Source: Nocardiopsis gilva YIM 90087
GTDB lineage: Bacteria; Actinomycetota; Actinomycetes; Streptosporangiales; Streptosporangiaceae
Direction: 5' to 3'
Assembly: GCF_002263495.1 (NCBI RefSeq)
Contig: NZ_CP022753.1
Coordinates: 3,906,001 to 3,970,000, forward strand
DNA: 64,000 bases
Numbering within the stretch: the first letter of the stretch is position 1; every line of letters starts with the position of its first letter. Positions 40,779-49,599 of this stretch are shown piece by piece. Made by a program: the position numbers and the translations under genes. A model generated the notes under the pieces. It was not told the DNA's origin and made no database searches. It saw only the letters and a list, made by a program, of their open reading frames with translations.

Positions 40779-40887
40779 CCTCCGGACGACCCGTGCCGCT
40801 GCCGCCGTCCCGATCGGCTCCGTCCGAGGCCTGACGCGCGCCGCTCATGCGCCGCGCCGCCGCGTGCACCGTCTACGCTCGGACACC

Positions 40888-41649
40888 ATGGGTTCCGTTC
40901 ACGCCGATGCCGCGCCCCTGTTCCGGGCGCTTTTCCCGCACCCCGAGTTCGACATCGACCTCGTCTCCGCCTACGCCTACCCCGCCGTGCTGGAGCGGCC
41001 GTGGCTGCGCGCCAACATGGTCTCCAGTGCCGACGGCGGGGCGTGGGGTCCCTCGGGGCGGACCCGGGACCTGTCCTCGCGAGCCGACCGCGCGGTGATG
41101 GGCGTGCTGCGCGGCCTGGCCGACGTGGTGCTCGCCGGGGCCGCGACCGCCCGTATCGAGGGGTATCGCCCAGTCCGGCCGCGCGAGGTGTGGAAGGAAC
41201 TGCGCGCCGGCCGTCCCGGCACTCCGTCGGTCGCGGTGGTCACCCGCACCCTGGACCTCCACCCCGACCTGCTGTCGGAGGCGCCCGACGACGCGCGCAC
41301 GATCGTCTTCACGACCGAGTCCGCCCCTGAGGAGCGGCGCCGCGCCGCGGCCGCCATGGCCGACGTTGTGGTGGCGGGCGAGGATTCGGTCCGACCACAA
41401 CAGGTCCTGGCGGCCCTGGCCGAGCGCGGGCTGTTCCGCGTCCTGACCGAGGGCGGGCCGCACCTGCTGGCCGAATTCACCGCCGAAGGGCTCCTGGACG
41501 AGCTGTGCCTGACGCTGAGCCCGCACCTGCTCGGTCCCGCGTCGTCACGCATCGTCGCCGGAGAGGCCCCCTCGCACCCGCACGATCTGCGCCTGGAATC
41601 CCTCCTGGAGTCGGAGGGCGCGCTGTTCGCCCGCTACACCGCGGTCTGA
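40888..41649 (+). CDS. pyrimidine reductase family protein (RibD C-terminal-like)
   Basis: The 253-residue protein has the dihydrofolate-reductase-like fold of RibD's reductase domain: RPWLRANMVSSADGG, the glycine-rich LAGAATARIEGY, and TEGGPHLLAEFTAEGLLDELCLTLSP. Relatives reduce the ribosyl side chain in riboflavin synthesis, but many actinobacterial copies are stand-alone with unknown substrate. No rib genes are near. ATG 40888; no clear upstream ribosome site. Confidence 0.85.
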   Translation: MGSVHADAAPLFRALFPHPEFDIDLVSAYAYPAVLERPWLRANMVSSADGGAWGPSGRTRDLSSRADRAVMGVLRGLADVVLAGAATARIEGYRPVRPREVWKELRAGRPGTPSVAVVTRTLDLHPDLLSEAPDDARTIVFTTESAPEERRRAAAAMADVVVAGEDSVRPQQVLAALAERGLFRVLTEGGPHLLAEFTAEGLLDELCLTLSPHLLGPASSRIVAGEAPSHPHDLRLESLLESEGALFARYTAV

Positions 41650-41929
41650 CCGGCGCACACCGGGGCGACGGTTTCCCCTGGGGGTGGCCGGTTCCGGATA
41701 CCCCCAGTACACGCATAAACCCTTCCGCAACGGGACATACCGGCTGTGTAGCTTCGACGGCGATCCGGGTGAATGGGGAGGGGGTATAAACATGGAACAA
41801 ACCGGTATGCGCCCCTCTCTGAGCAAAGTGCCGCCCGGAGACTGCCGAACGAGGACCATGAGGACTATAAGGACCACGAGGACGACTCGAACGGCATGAC
41901 CACGCATTCCGGGCGAGAGGATGAACTCA
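41650..41929 (+). promoter_or_regulatory. leader of the GntR gene with short tandem repeat
   Basis: About 280 bp. A TATAAACAT box at ~41786-41794 could be a -10 element. At 41852-41886 GAGGAC/AAGGAC units repeat imperfectly (GAGGACCATGAGGACTATAA and on); they include a 13-codon frame rich in Arg-Thr. Looks like a leader with repeated purine-rich units; meaning unknown. Confidence 0.3.
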
Positions 41930-42688
41930 GTGCCGACGTCCGAAAACGACTCCCCGCCGGTCTATCGGGAAATCGCCGCGGCGTTGCGGTCCGCCATCGC
42001 CTCCGGCCACCTCTCCGACGGCGACCGCGTCCCCGGCGAGAACGAACTGATGAAGCAGTACGGCGTCGCCCGGGCCACCGCACGCCAGGCCCTGGCGGTG
42101 CTCATCAATGAGGGTTTGGTGGTCCCGGTCCGCGGATCGGGCATCTACGTGCGAACATTCCGCCCACTGCGCCGCCACGGACCGCGCCGCCTGTCCCGGG
42201 AACTGTGGGGCGGCGGCCGGTCCATCTGGCAGGCCGACGCCGCCGATCGGGGGTTCGAGACCGACAACATCGAAGTGACCGAGGATCCCGCCCCGGACCA
42301 CGTGATCCGCGCCCTCGGCCTCGCCGAGGGCGCGCGCGTCGTCCGGCGCCGACGCCGCTACCGGCTGGACGGCCGGCCCATGCAGCTCGCCACGTCCTAC
42401 CTGCCGGTCGAGCTGGTGGCGGGCACGGCGATCACACAGGTCGACACCGGTCCGGGCGGCATCTACGCGAGGCTGGCCGAACTCGGCCACGCCCCCGCCC
42501 ACTTCACCGAGGAGATCCGCGTGCGGATGCCGACCCCCGTCGAAGCCCGCGATCTGCAACTGACGGCCGGAACCCCCGTCCTGGAGGTGCTGCGCACCGC
42601 GCTGACGGAGGACCACCGCGCCGTCGAGCTCAACGAAATGACCCTGGACGGGTCCGCCTACGTGCTGCAGTACGACTTCGACGCTTGA
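41930..42688 (+). CDS. GntR family regulator with UTRA domain
   Basis: The 252-residue regulator has an N-terminal winged helix (REIAAALRSAIASGHLSDGDRVPGENELMKQYGVARATARQAL) and a C-terminal UTRA effector domain (~95-250; ARVVRRRRRYRLDGRPMQLATSYLP, GGIYARLAELG). HutC/DasR-type members sense sugars, amino-sugars or histidine intermediates. I choose GTG 41930, 8 nt after GAGAGGA; ATG 41921 abuts it. No obvious target gene next door, so it probably acts elsewhere or autoregulates. Confidence 0.88.
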   Translation: MPTSENDSPPVYREIAAALRSAIASGHLSDGDRVPGENELMKQYGVARATARQALAVLINEGLVVPVRGSGIYVRTFRPLRRHGPRRLSRELWGGGRSIWQADAADRGFETDNIEVTEDPAPDHVIRALGLAEGARVVRRRRRYRLDGRPMQLATSYLPVELVAGTAITQVDTGPGGIYARLAELGHAPAHFTEEIRVRMPTPVEARDLQLTAGTPVLEVLRTALTEDHRAVELNEMTLDGSAYVLQYDFDA

Positions 42689-42836
42689 CGTGCGGAAATG
42701 AGGCCGCGTTCCGCTGCGGGCGACGCCACTCCGTTCTCCTGCACAGGCCATTGCTCCCATGAAATTGCAACGGAACCCAGACATTCGACGGGAAAGCGGT
42801 TGACGCGCGGGAGGTTCCGTGTCGTGATAGGAGTGC

Positions 42837-42854
42837 GGGTTCTCTAGAGAACCC
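42837..42854. promoter_or_regulatory. 18-bp perfect palindrome
   Basis: GGGTTCTCTAGAGAACCC, a perfect dyad ~150 bp past the gntR stop and downstream of a promoter-like pair. A plausible operator; regulator unknown. Confidence 0.35.
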
Positions 42855-42907
42855 TCCCGGGCCCCGATCGAAGGCTCTCCGGCACCGCGAGTTAGGGGCC
42901 GCTAACG

Positions 42908-42936
42908 GCGGGCCGGGGAGGACGGCCCCGGCCCGC
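42908..42936. terminator. GC-rich hairpin terminator
   Basis: Perfect 11-bp stem (42908-42918 with 42926-42936), 7-nt loop. It can serve gntR, the candidate small RNA or the opposite membrane gene. Confidence 0.6.
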
Positions 42937-42967
42937 TGATGCGAGTCCAGGGCCGATGTGTCCCCCT

Positions 42968-42984
42968 CCCCCCCCCCCCCCCCC
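42968..42984. repeat. 17-base poly-C tract
   Basis: Seventeen consecutive C (after CCCCCT), 11 bp from the end of the minus-strand membrane protein gene (stop 42996). Such a run is prone to slippage or miscounting, so its true length is uncertain. Confidence 0.9.
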
Positions 42985-42995
42985 GAATTCCGGTG

Positions 42996-43445
42996 TCAAC
43001 GCTCCTCGGCTCGGCCGCGCCGCCCCGAGGCGAAGACCAGGAAGCTCAGCGCGAACAGCGCCAGTCCGACGACCAGCGCGCCGGCCGCAGCGGGCAGGAC
43101 GTCGTTCGAGGTGTCCGCCCACCATTCCGACAGGGAAAATCCCAGAACGGTGGCCAGCGAAACCGCGCTAAAGGCGGTCACTGTCAGCGCGGTGAGGAGT
43201 TTGCTGTCCGGCCACGGGTCCGGTCGGACCCGTTCTATACGGGCCGCCGCGTCCGTGACGGTCAGTACGGTGACCCAGCGAATTTCGGCTGCGGCGGCGG
43301 TCAGCGTCGACCAACCCGGCCGCATTTCCTCTCGAAGGTGATCTGTGTGGTGGTCCAACCAGAGGCGGAGGTAGCGCGTCCAGCCCACGTGCAAAGGCTG
43401 TTGCCGGTATCCCACTCCCAACGGTTGTCGATACGAAACGAGCAT
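42996..43445 (-). CDS. hypothetical membrane protein with two helices
   Basis: The 149-residue protein has a soluble N-terminal half (~1-85, rich in Arg/Trp/His) and two hydrophobic segments (~85-103 and ~117-138), ending in a basic tail (GRRGRAEER). ATG with GGGAG 8 nt upstream. No family recognised; it lies alone on the minus strand between gntR and msrB. Confidence 0.65.
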   Translation of the reverse strand: MLVSYRQPLGVGYRQQPLHVGWTRYLRLWLDHHTDHLREEMRPGWSTLTAAAAEIRWVTVLTVTDAAARIERVRPDPWPDSKLLTALTVTAFSAVSLATVLGFSLSEWWADTSNDVLPAAAGALVVGLALFALSFLVFASGRRGRAEER

Positions 43446-43729
43446 GGTCAGTTCTCCCGGCTACCCATGAGACCCTGTCAAATGCCTACCCGGTAAGATT
43501 TTTCGCGAACTCACCAGGCGTGAAGAAACCGACATTTATCCAATGCGAACGGTTGACTGGCCGTGACCGTCGTGGAGGAGGCACGCTGCGTCACGCGATG
43601 GGCGTCCGCTTGCGACTACTTAGAGTGACGACCGAAAAGGCGAGCGGCGGGTGGCCCGGGACTCGTCCACTGAGAGTGGTGGTCGCGGGAGACGGGCGGG
43701 GTCGCGGCAGGGGAGGTAGCGTCTCTACC

Positions 43730-44152
43730 ATGGACGAATCGACGGCTCCGATCCCCCAGGACGAGGAGCAATGGCGCCAGCGGTTGGCCCCCGAGGCCTA
43801 TGCCGTACTGCGCGAAGGGGCGACGGAGCGGCCGTGGAGCGGCGAATACGTCGGAACGACGACGGCCGGCGTCTACCGGTGCCGGGCCTGTGGTGCCGAG
43901 CTCTTCCGCTCCACCACGAAGTTCGAGTCGCACTGCGGGTGGCCGAGTTTCTATGATCCTTCGGACAGCTCCGCGGTAACGCTGCACGAGGATCGGAGCC
44001 TTGGCATGATACGTACCGAGGTCCGTTGCTCACGCTGTGATTCCCACCTCGGTCACGTGTTCCACGGTGAGGGCTACACCACCCCCACCGATGACCGCTA
44101 CTGCATCAACTCGGTCGCTCTCACACTAGAGGCGGACGACTCGGTGCAATAG
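43730..44152 (+). CDS. msrB: peptide-methionine (R)-S-oxide reductase
   Basis: The 140-residue enzyme repairs oxidised methionine-R-sulfoxide in proteins using thioredoxin. Two CxxC pairs bind zinc (CRACG; RCSRCDSHLGHVF), CGWPSFYDP contains the typical early motif, and the catalytic Cys is in RYCINSVAL. ATG 43730; GGGGAGG is ~13 nt upstream, a bit far. Confidence 0.94.
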   Translation: MDESTAPIPQDEEQWRQRLAPEAYAVLREGATERPWSGEYVGTTTAGVYRCRACGAELFRSTTKFESHCGWPSFYDPSDSSAVTLHEDRSLGMIRTEVRCSRCDSHLGHVFHGEGYTTPTDDRYCINSVALTLEADDSVQ

Positions 44153-44292
44153 CATCCTCATTCAGCGGGTTCCGCCGACCGAAATCCCCCAGTTCCGGAG
44201 CCGTCCCGGCTCACTCCGGACCCCGCCGTGGATCGCAACGGTCCCCACCGGGCACTGGGGATCCACCAACAACACTCCGACGAAAGCTCTCG

Positions 44293-44946
44293 ATGACCCA
44301 CGACTCACATCCCGATGTTCCTGCCAGGCCGGGTATCCGGATGGCCAAAGGCTCCGCACCCTGGCTCGTGCCCGCATGCGCGATCGCCGGTGCCACCGTT
44401 CTGGCCGGCCGCAGAACACGGCTCGGCCGGGCGCTGGCGGTCCCCGCGGTAGGCCTGGCGGCCGGGATGGCGTGGTTCTTCCGTGACCCGGACCGCAGTC
44501 CGGCCAACGGGCGAGTCCTCTCCTCAGCCGACGGGGTCGTCCAGAGCATCGATCCCCAGCCGGACGGCCGGACCCGGATCGCGGTCTTCATGAACCCGCT
44601 CAACGTGCATGTCAACCGTGCGCCGCTGGCGGGCGTGATCAAGCGCGTGGAGCACCGCCCCGGGGGCTTCCGTCCCGCATTCGACAAGGACAGCGAGCGC
44701 AATGAACGCCTCATCTGGACCTTCGAAACCGAGATCGGTGAGATCACGGTCGTCCAAATCGCCGGCGCGATGGTCCGGCGTATCGTCCCGTATTTCACTG
44801 AGGGCCAGAAGGTCGAACAGGGCGAGAGGATCGGCCTCATCCGGTTCGGTTCCCGGGTCGACGTCTACCTCCCGGCCGGTATATCCCCATCGGTCGCGAT
44901 CGGGCAAAAGGTCCGGGCGGGTGAAACGCGTCTTGATCACGACTAA
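44293..44946 (+). CDS. psd: phosphatidylserine decarboxylase proenzyme
   Basis: The 217-residue proenzyme converts phosphatidylserine to phosphatidylethanolamine at the membrane. A hydrophobic N-part (~25-62) is followed by FFRDPDRSP, SSADGVVQSI (catalytic Asp), the FMNPLNVHVNRAP metal/His motif, and the self-cleavage site RFGSR (Gly186-Ser187), where Ser becomes the pyruvoyl group. Short, PSD-A type. Its end overlaps the pssA gene, so they form an operon. Confidence 0.93.
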   Translation: MTHDSHPDVPARPGIRMAKGSAPWLVPACAIAGATVLAGRRTRLGRALAVPAVGLAAGMAWFFRDPDRSPANGRVLSSADGVVQSIDPQPDGRTRIAVFMNPLNVHVNRAPLAGVIKRVEHRPGGFRPAFDKDSERNERLIWTFETEIGEITVVQIAGAMVRRIVPYFTEGQKVEQGERIGLIRFGSRVDVYLPAGISPSVAIGQKVRAGETRLDHD

Positions 44947-45778
44947 GGGCCATCTCGCCCCCGGCACCGCGACCATGGGATCGGAGGACACTGTTCCGAG
45001 CCTCCGCCTGGCGATGGCCGACTACTTCACGCTCGGCAACGCGCTGTGCGGATTCATGGCGGTGTGGCAGCTCGCCGCGGCCGCCCACTACGCGGCCGCG
45101 GCCTCGGTGCCACTGCAGCGCGACGCCATCGCCACGGCCGTCATCCTGCTGCTCGCGGCCGCCGCCTTCGACCTGTTCGACGGGCGCGTCGCGCGCCGGT
45201 TCGGCGGCAGCGGCATGGGCGCCGAGCTGGACAACCTCGCCGACGTGATCAGCTTCGGATTCGCCCCGGCGTTCTTCGTGGTCGCCTGGGGCACGCTCGG
45301 CGGCAACGGCGGTCTCGCGCCCGTCGCCGCGGCGGCGGCCGTGCTGCTGGCGGTCGTGGTCCGGCTGGCCCGGTTCTCCTGCCAGTCGCCCGGCGCCACG
45401 AGTTTCAGCGGGCTGCCCGGCCCCTTCGGCGCGATGGCCGTCGTCACCATCGTGCTGCTCGACCCGCCCGTGCTCGTGGGCACCGTGGCAGTCCTCGCGG
45501 TGGCGTGGCTGATGGTCAGCCGCATCGAATACCCCAAGCCGCGCGGGCGCCTCGCCTACGCCGTGCTGGCCTGGATGCTGGGCAGCGTGGCCTGCCTGGC
45601 GGCGTGGGCCGTCGACGCCCCCGCCGGAGAGACCCTCCTGTACTCCGGCTCCAGCCTGGTCCTGCTGCTGATGCTGGCGATCCCGTTCTACGTGGTCATG
45701 ACGCGTCGCGGCGGCAGTGACGACGACACCGCCGACGCGCTGCCGACGCCCATGCCGCCCACCCCCCGGGAAGGCTGA
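44921..45778 (+). CDS. pssA: CDP-diacylglycerol--serine O-phosphatidyltransferase
   Basis: Integral membrane enzyme making phosphatidylserine from CDP-diacylglycerol and serine; its product feeds Psd just upstream. The CDP-alcohol phosphotransferase signature is complete: DGRVARRFGGSGMGAELDNLAD (D-G-x2-A-R-x8-G-x3-D-x3-D). About eight hydrophobic segments. I take GTG 44921 (AAAGG upstream, 26-bp overlap with psd); ATG 44975 would give 267 residues and is equally possible. Confidence 0.9.
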   Translation: MKRVLITTKGHLAPGTATMGSEDTVPSLRLAMADYFTLGNALCGFMAVWQLAAAAHYAAAASVPLQRDAIATAVILLLAAAAFDLFDGRVARRFGGSGMGAELDNLADVISFGFAPAFFVVAWGTLGGNGGLAPVAAAAAVLLAVVVRLARFSCQSPGATSFSGLPGPFGAMAVVTIVLLDPPVLVGTVAVLAVAWLMVSRIEYPKPRGRLAYAVLAWMLGSVACLAAWAVDAPAGETLLYSGSSLVLLLMLAIPFYVVMTRRGGSDDDTADALPTPMPPTPREG

Positions 45779-45803
45779 GGCGGCCGCTGAGGGCAGAGAA
45801 CAT

Positions 45804-45839
45804 CGAAGGGGTCCATCCCGTCCGGGATGGACCCCTTCG
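45804..45839. terminator. strong bidirectional terminator
   Basis: Perfect 17-bp stem (45804-45820 with 45823-45839) with a 2-nt centre, between convergent pssA and hemQ. Confidence 0.75.
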
Positions 45840-45924
45840 CGGTCTCATGGCCCTCCCACGGCCGGTCAGGGCAGGTCCAGACGTCGGGGAGGGGTGCCGT
45901 GTTCAGGCCGGTGTCGGGCCGGTC

Positions 45925-46632
45925 TCAGGCCAGTGCCTCGACCAGCTCGGCGACGCTCTTGCGGCGGCCGGTGTAGAACGGGACCTCCAGCCGCGTGTGC
46001 CGACGGGCCTCCGCGCCGCGCAGGTGGCGCATCAGGTCGACGATGCGGTGCAGCTCGTCGGCCTCGAACGCGAGCATCCACTCATAGTCGCTGAGGGCGA
46101 AGGTCGAGACGGTGTTGGCGCGCACGTCCTTGTAGCCCGCGGCCATCCGGCCGTGCTCGGCGAGCATCGCGCGGCGCTCCTCATCGGGCAGCAGGTACCA
46201 CTCGTAGGAGCGGACGAAGGGGTAGACGCAGATGTAGTCGTGCGGCTCCTCCCCCGCGAGGAACGCCGGGATGTGGGCGCGGTTGAACTCGGCCGGGCGG
46301 TGGATGCCGACGACCGACCACACCGGCTCGCTGACGCGGCCCAGCCGGGTGCGGCGGAACGCCGAGTACATCTCCTGGACCGCCTCGGGTGTGTCGGCGA
46401 TCCACCAGAACATGATGTCGGCGTCGGCGCGGAAGCCCTGGACGTCGTAGGCCCCGCGGGTGGTGACGCCCTTCTCGGCCGCGCTGTCGATCAGCGCGTT
46501 CAGCTCCTCGGTGGCGGCGACGCGGTCGATGCCGGCCAGGTCGCCGGTCTTGAACACCGACCACATGGTGTAGCGGATGAGCTTGTTGAGTTCCTCTGCC
46601 GCCTCTGGGGTGGCGGGCTGGCCCGTGGTCAC
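45925..46632 (-). CDS. hemQ: coproheme decarboxylase HemQ
   Basis: The 235-residue chlorite-dismutase-like enzyme removes two propionate carboxyls of coproheme to give heme b, last step of the Gram-positive route. Recognised by [11 protein letters not shown], the [12 protein letters not shown] region, [14 protein letters not shown] (active-site Tyr) and [16 protein letters not shown] with the proximal-His region. GTG 46632 with GGGAG 6 nt upstream. It lies 142 bp after hemY in the same direction. Confidence 0.93.
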   Translation of the reverse strand: MTTGQPATPEAAEELNKLIRYTMWSVFKTGDLAGIDRVAATEELNALIDSAAEKGVTTRGAYDVQGFRADADIMFWWIADTPEAVQEMYSAFRRTRLGRVSEPVWSVVGIHRPAEFNRAHIPAFLAGEEPHDYICVYPFVRSYEWYLLPDEERRAMLAEHGRMAAGYKDVRANTVSTFALSDYEWMLAFEADELHRIVDLMRHLRGAEARRHTRLEVPFYTGRRKSVAELVEALA

Positions 46633-46774
46633 GTGCACTCCCTTGTACGTACTCGGTCGATCGGTTGGCGTCGGTGGACGGGTCCAGTCGTGCACTGGAC
46701 CGGCCATGCGGTCTGCTCGGCTGACTCGGTGGCACCAGGCGCGCCGGTTGCCGGGTTGTTCGGGTTCTTTCGGT

Positions 46775-48220
46775 CTACTCCGCTGGCTGGGGTGAGCGAT
46801 GGTCGTCGGCCAGCTGCGCGGCGAGCGCCCGCGCCGCCGACTCGGCCCCGCCGACGCAGGCAGGGATGCCCACGCCGTCGTAGGCGGCCCCGCAGAGCAC
46901 CAGCCCCGTATGGTCCGACAGTACGGCGCGTGCGCGCTCGACGCGGTCGAGGTGGCCCGTGACGTACTGGGGCAGCCCGGCCTCCCAGCGGGTCACCCGC
47001 TGGTCGACGGGGGCGCCGCTGACGCCGCAGATGTCGGCGAGGTCGGCGGTGGCCAGCGCGGTCAGCTCCGCGTCGTCACGCCGCAGCGCCTCCTCCTCGC
47101 CAAAGCGCCCGATCGAGGCGCGCAGCAGCACCGTCTCGGTGTCGGGGTGGGCGGCGCGCAGGGCCTCGCCCAGCCACGGCCACTTGACGCTGCTGAACGT
47201 CGCGGCCTTGATCGTGCGCCCCTCCCGGCCCGGGACAAGGAATCCGCTGCCCTCGGGCGGCCGGGGGAAGGCGGAGGCGGGGTAGGCCAGGGTGACGATG
47301 GCCATGCTCGCATAGTCGACGGCGGCCAGTTCGCGCGCGGCGCTCGGCGCCAGGGGGTCGAGAATGCGGGCGGCGGCCGGGGCGGGGCAGGCGAGCACGA
47401 CGCCGTCGGCCGCGAACTCGCGAGGCGCCTGCTCGGAGCCTGCGGTGACCGTCCAGCCGGCGCCGTCGCGGCGCAGTCCGCGCACGGGGCACGCGGTGAT
47501 GGTCTCGGCCCCGCTCTGCTCGACGAGCGCGTCGATGAGGGTGGCCAGGCCGCCGCGCAGGGTGGCGAACACCGGCCCGGAGCCGCCCGGCGCGGCCGTC
47601 TGCTTGGCCTTGGCGGCGCGCACGGCGCGGGCGAGGGAGCGCTCACCGTGGGCGAGCTGCTCGATCTGCGGGAGGGTCGCCCGCAGCGAGAGCTGATCGG
47701 CGCGGCCCGCGTACACACCGCCGAGGAGGGGCTCCACCAGGCGGTCGACGACCTCCCTGCCCATGCGGCGCCCGATGTAGGAAGCGACCGAAACGTCGTC
47801 GTCCACCGACGTGCCCGGAAGGAGGAGGTCGGCTGCCACCCGCAGCGTCCCCGGCCACGACAGCACGCCGCTGCGGGCGAGTGCGGCGAGGTCACCGGGG
47901 ACCCCCATCATCTGGCCCTCGGGGAAGGCCCGCAGCCGCCCGCGGGAGTAGATGCTCGCGGGAGCGGGGGCGGGTGAGGTCACCCGGTCGTCCAAGCCCA
48001 GGTCCGAGATGAGCGCGAGCGCCTCGGGGCGTCGGCGCAGCACCGACTCCGCGCCCGCGTCCACCGGGACCCCGGCCACCGGCGAGGCGGCGAGCTTTCC
48101 GCCCATACGTGGGGTGGACTCCAGCACAGTGACGCTGGTCCCGGCACGGGTGAGCCGGTAGGCGGCGGTCAGCCCGGAGATTCCGCCACCGACCACGACG
48201 ACGTGCGGTTTCCTCTGCAT
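46775..48220 (-). CDS. hemY: coproporphyrinogen/protoporphyrinogen oxidase (HemY/CgoX)
   Basis: The 481-residue FAD enzyme has the N-terminal dinucleotide fold [28 protein letters not shown], and the C-terminal FAD segment [28 protein letters not shown]. It oxidises coproporphyrinogen III to coproporphyrin III in the route that ends with HemQ. ATG start. Transcribed with hemQ. Confidence 0.93.
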   Translation of the reverse strand: MQRKPHVVVVGGGISGLTAAYRLTRAGTSVTVLESTPRMGGKLAASPVAGVPVDAGAESVLRRRPEALALISDLGLDDRVTSPAPAPASIYSRGRLRAFPEGQMMGVPGDLAALARSGVLSWPGTLRVAADLLLPGTSVDDDVSVASYIGRRMGREVVDRLVEPLLGGVYAGRADQLSLRATLPQIEQLAHGERSLARAVRAAKAKQTAAPGGSGPVFATLRGGLATLIDALVEQSGAETITACPVRGLRRDGAGWTVTAGSEQAPREFAADGVVLACPAPAAARILDPLAPSAARELAAVDYASMAIVTLAYPASAFPRPPEGSGFLVPGREGRTIKAATFSSVKWPWLGEALRAAHPDTETVLLRASIGRFGEEEALRRDDAELTALATADLADICGVSGAPVDQRVTRWEAGLPQYVTGHLDRVERARAVLSDHTGLVLCGAAYDGVGIPACVGGAESAARALAAQLADDHRSPQPAE

Positions 48221-48387
48221 GAAACCCAGCTTTTCAGATCGTCACCGCCACTGTGACCCGCCCCCGGGACACGCGGCGCCGCGGGAAGCGGGGTGCTGAC
48301 GGTGTGTCGGGAACCGCGCCCCGCATCCGTGACCCACGCGTTATGGGAACCCCGCAACGGCCGTGGAACGCGTCACGTCGAAGGGGC

Positions 48388-49473
48388 ATGAAGGCTGCAG
48401 TGGTCAAACCTGGCAGGGGCCGCGCGGCAGCGGCCACCATCACCGCATCGCTCGCGATCGCCCTGCTCGCGGGGTGCTCGGAGGCGACCAACGAGTACAG
48501 CACCGAAACAGAGGACACTGCGGCACGCGACGCGGCTCCGCAGGCACCGGGCGGCGAGAACGCCGACGGCCGGGCGGAGGCGGGCGCCCCCGCCGATGAG
48601 GGCGGCGCCTCCGAGGGCGGTTCCGACGTGACCAACCTCGCAATCGAGAATCAGAAGCGCGCGGTGGTCTACACCGCCGATCTCGAAGTCGAGGTCCCCC
48701 ATGTACAGGAGGCGGTGTCCGCCGCCAAGGACCTGGTGACCGACGTCGGCGGCCACGTCGGCTCGGAGAACATCGGGACCGGGGCCGGAGACGCGCCTCG
48801 GGCCTCGCTCCGGCTGCGGGTCCCCCAGGACCACTACGAGGACACCCTGGAGGACCTGGCCGAACTGGGCAAGCGCGAAAGCCTGGACCGCGAGGCCGTC
48901 GACGTCACCGAGGAGGTCGCCGACGTCGACAGCCGGGTCAAGTCGGCGAAGGCCTCGCTCAAGCGGCTGCGGGCGCTGCTCGACGAGGCCGAGGACGTCA
49001 AGGACATCCTCGACGTCGAGCGGGAGATCGACAGCCGCCAGGCGGAGTTGGAGTCGCTGCAGGCGCGCCAGGCCGCACTGGCCGACCAGACGTCGCTGGG
49101 AACGGTCAACCTGGAGCTGACACCGCCGCCCGGGAAGGTCGAGAAGGACGACACCGGATCGCTGGGCTTCCTCGGCGGACTGAAGGAGGGGTGGACGGCG
49201 TTCACCGCCCTACTCGAAGGCCTCGCGGCGGGCGTGGGCTGGGCGCTCCCGTTCCTGGTCACCCTGCTCGTTCTCGCCTCGCCCGCCGTGCTGTGGTGGC
49301 GCCGTCGCCGGGCCCGTCGAGCCAACAGCGCTTCGGCACCCCAGGCCCAGCCCGTTCCGACCGTGCCGCACCGGGAGGACGAGGGCACGGCATCGGACGG
49401 ACCGACTCCTGGCACCACCTCTGAAACGGCATACACGGGCGACCCGGACACCCCTGGCGAGGACCGCAGCTGA
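48388..49473 (+). CDS. DUF4349 domain-containing lipoprotein
   Basis: The 361-residue protein has a signal with lipobox LLAGCSE, a Glu/Ala/Gly-rich spacer, a DUF4349 domain with a coiled-coil middle (VTEEVADVDSRVKSAKASLK; DVEREIDSRQAELESLQ), one membrane helix (~285-308) and a Pro/Ser tail. So it is anchored twice, by lipid and helix. ATG 48388 has AAGGGG close before it; upstream starts are possible. Function unknown. It is inserted, opposite in strand, between hemE and hemY. Confidence 0.85.
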   Translation: MKAAVVKPGRGRAAAATITASLAIALLAGCSEATNEYSTETEDTAARDAAPQAPGGENADGRAEAGAPADEGGASEGGSDVTNLAIENQKRAVVYTADLEVEVPHVQEAVSAAKDLVTDVGGHVGSENIGTGAGDAPRASLRLRVPQDHYEDTLEDLAELGKRESLDREAVDVTEEVADVDSRVKSAKASLKRLRALLDEAEDVKDILDVEREIDSRQAELESLQARQAALADQTSLGTVNLELTPPPGKVEKDDTGSLGFLGGLKEGWTAFTALLEGLAAGVGWALPFLVTLLVLASPAVLWWRRRRARRANSASAPQAQPVPTVPHREDEGTASDGPTPGTTSETAYTGDPDTPGEDRS

Positions 49474-49521
49474 CAGCTCCGGGTGGGGAGCACAAGCTCC
49501 GGGCACCGTGGTCCCCGCACG

Positions 49522-49562
49522 CATCAGGGGCGGCGCGCACATCGTGCGCGCCGCCCCTGATG
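49522..49562. terminator. strong bidirectional terminator
   Basis: Perfect 19-bp stem (49522-49540 with 49544-49562), loop ATC, between the convergent DUF4349 and hemE genes. Confidence 0.8.
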
Positions 49563-49599
49563 CTGTCGCCTGGCTGTGGCAGTGGCGACGACCGGAGAC

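Larger units (their letters stand above)
42799..42940 (+). ncRNA. candidate small RNA between gntR and membrane protein gene
   Basis: A TTGACG box (42799-42804) and a TGATAG-like box ~18 nt later form a promoter-like pair. They are followed by the palindrome 42837-42854, a small GTTAG/CTAAC stem (~42890-42906) and a strong terminator stem (42908-42918 with 42926-42936). No reading frame fits. This is only a structural suggestion; it could also be unrelated pieces. Confidence 0.25.
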
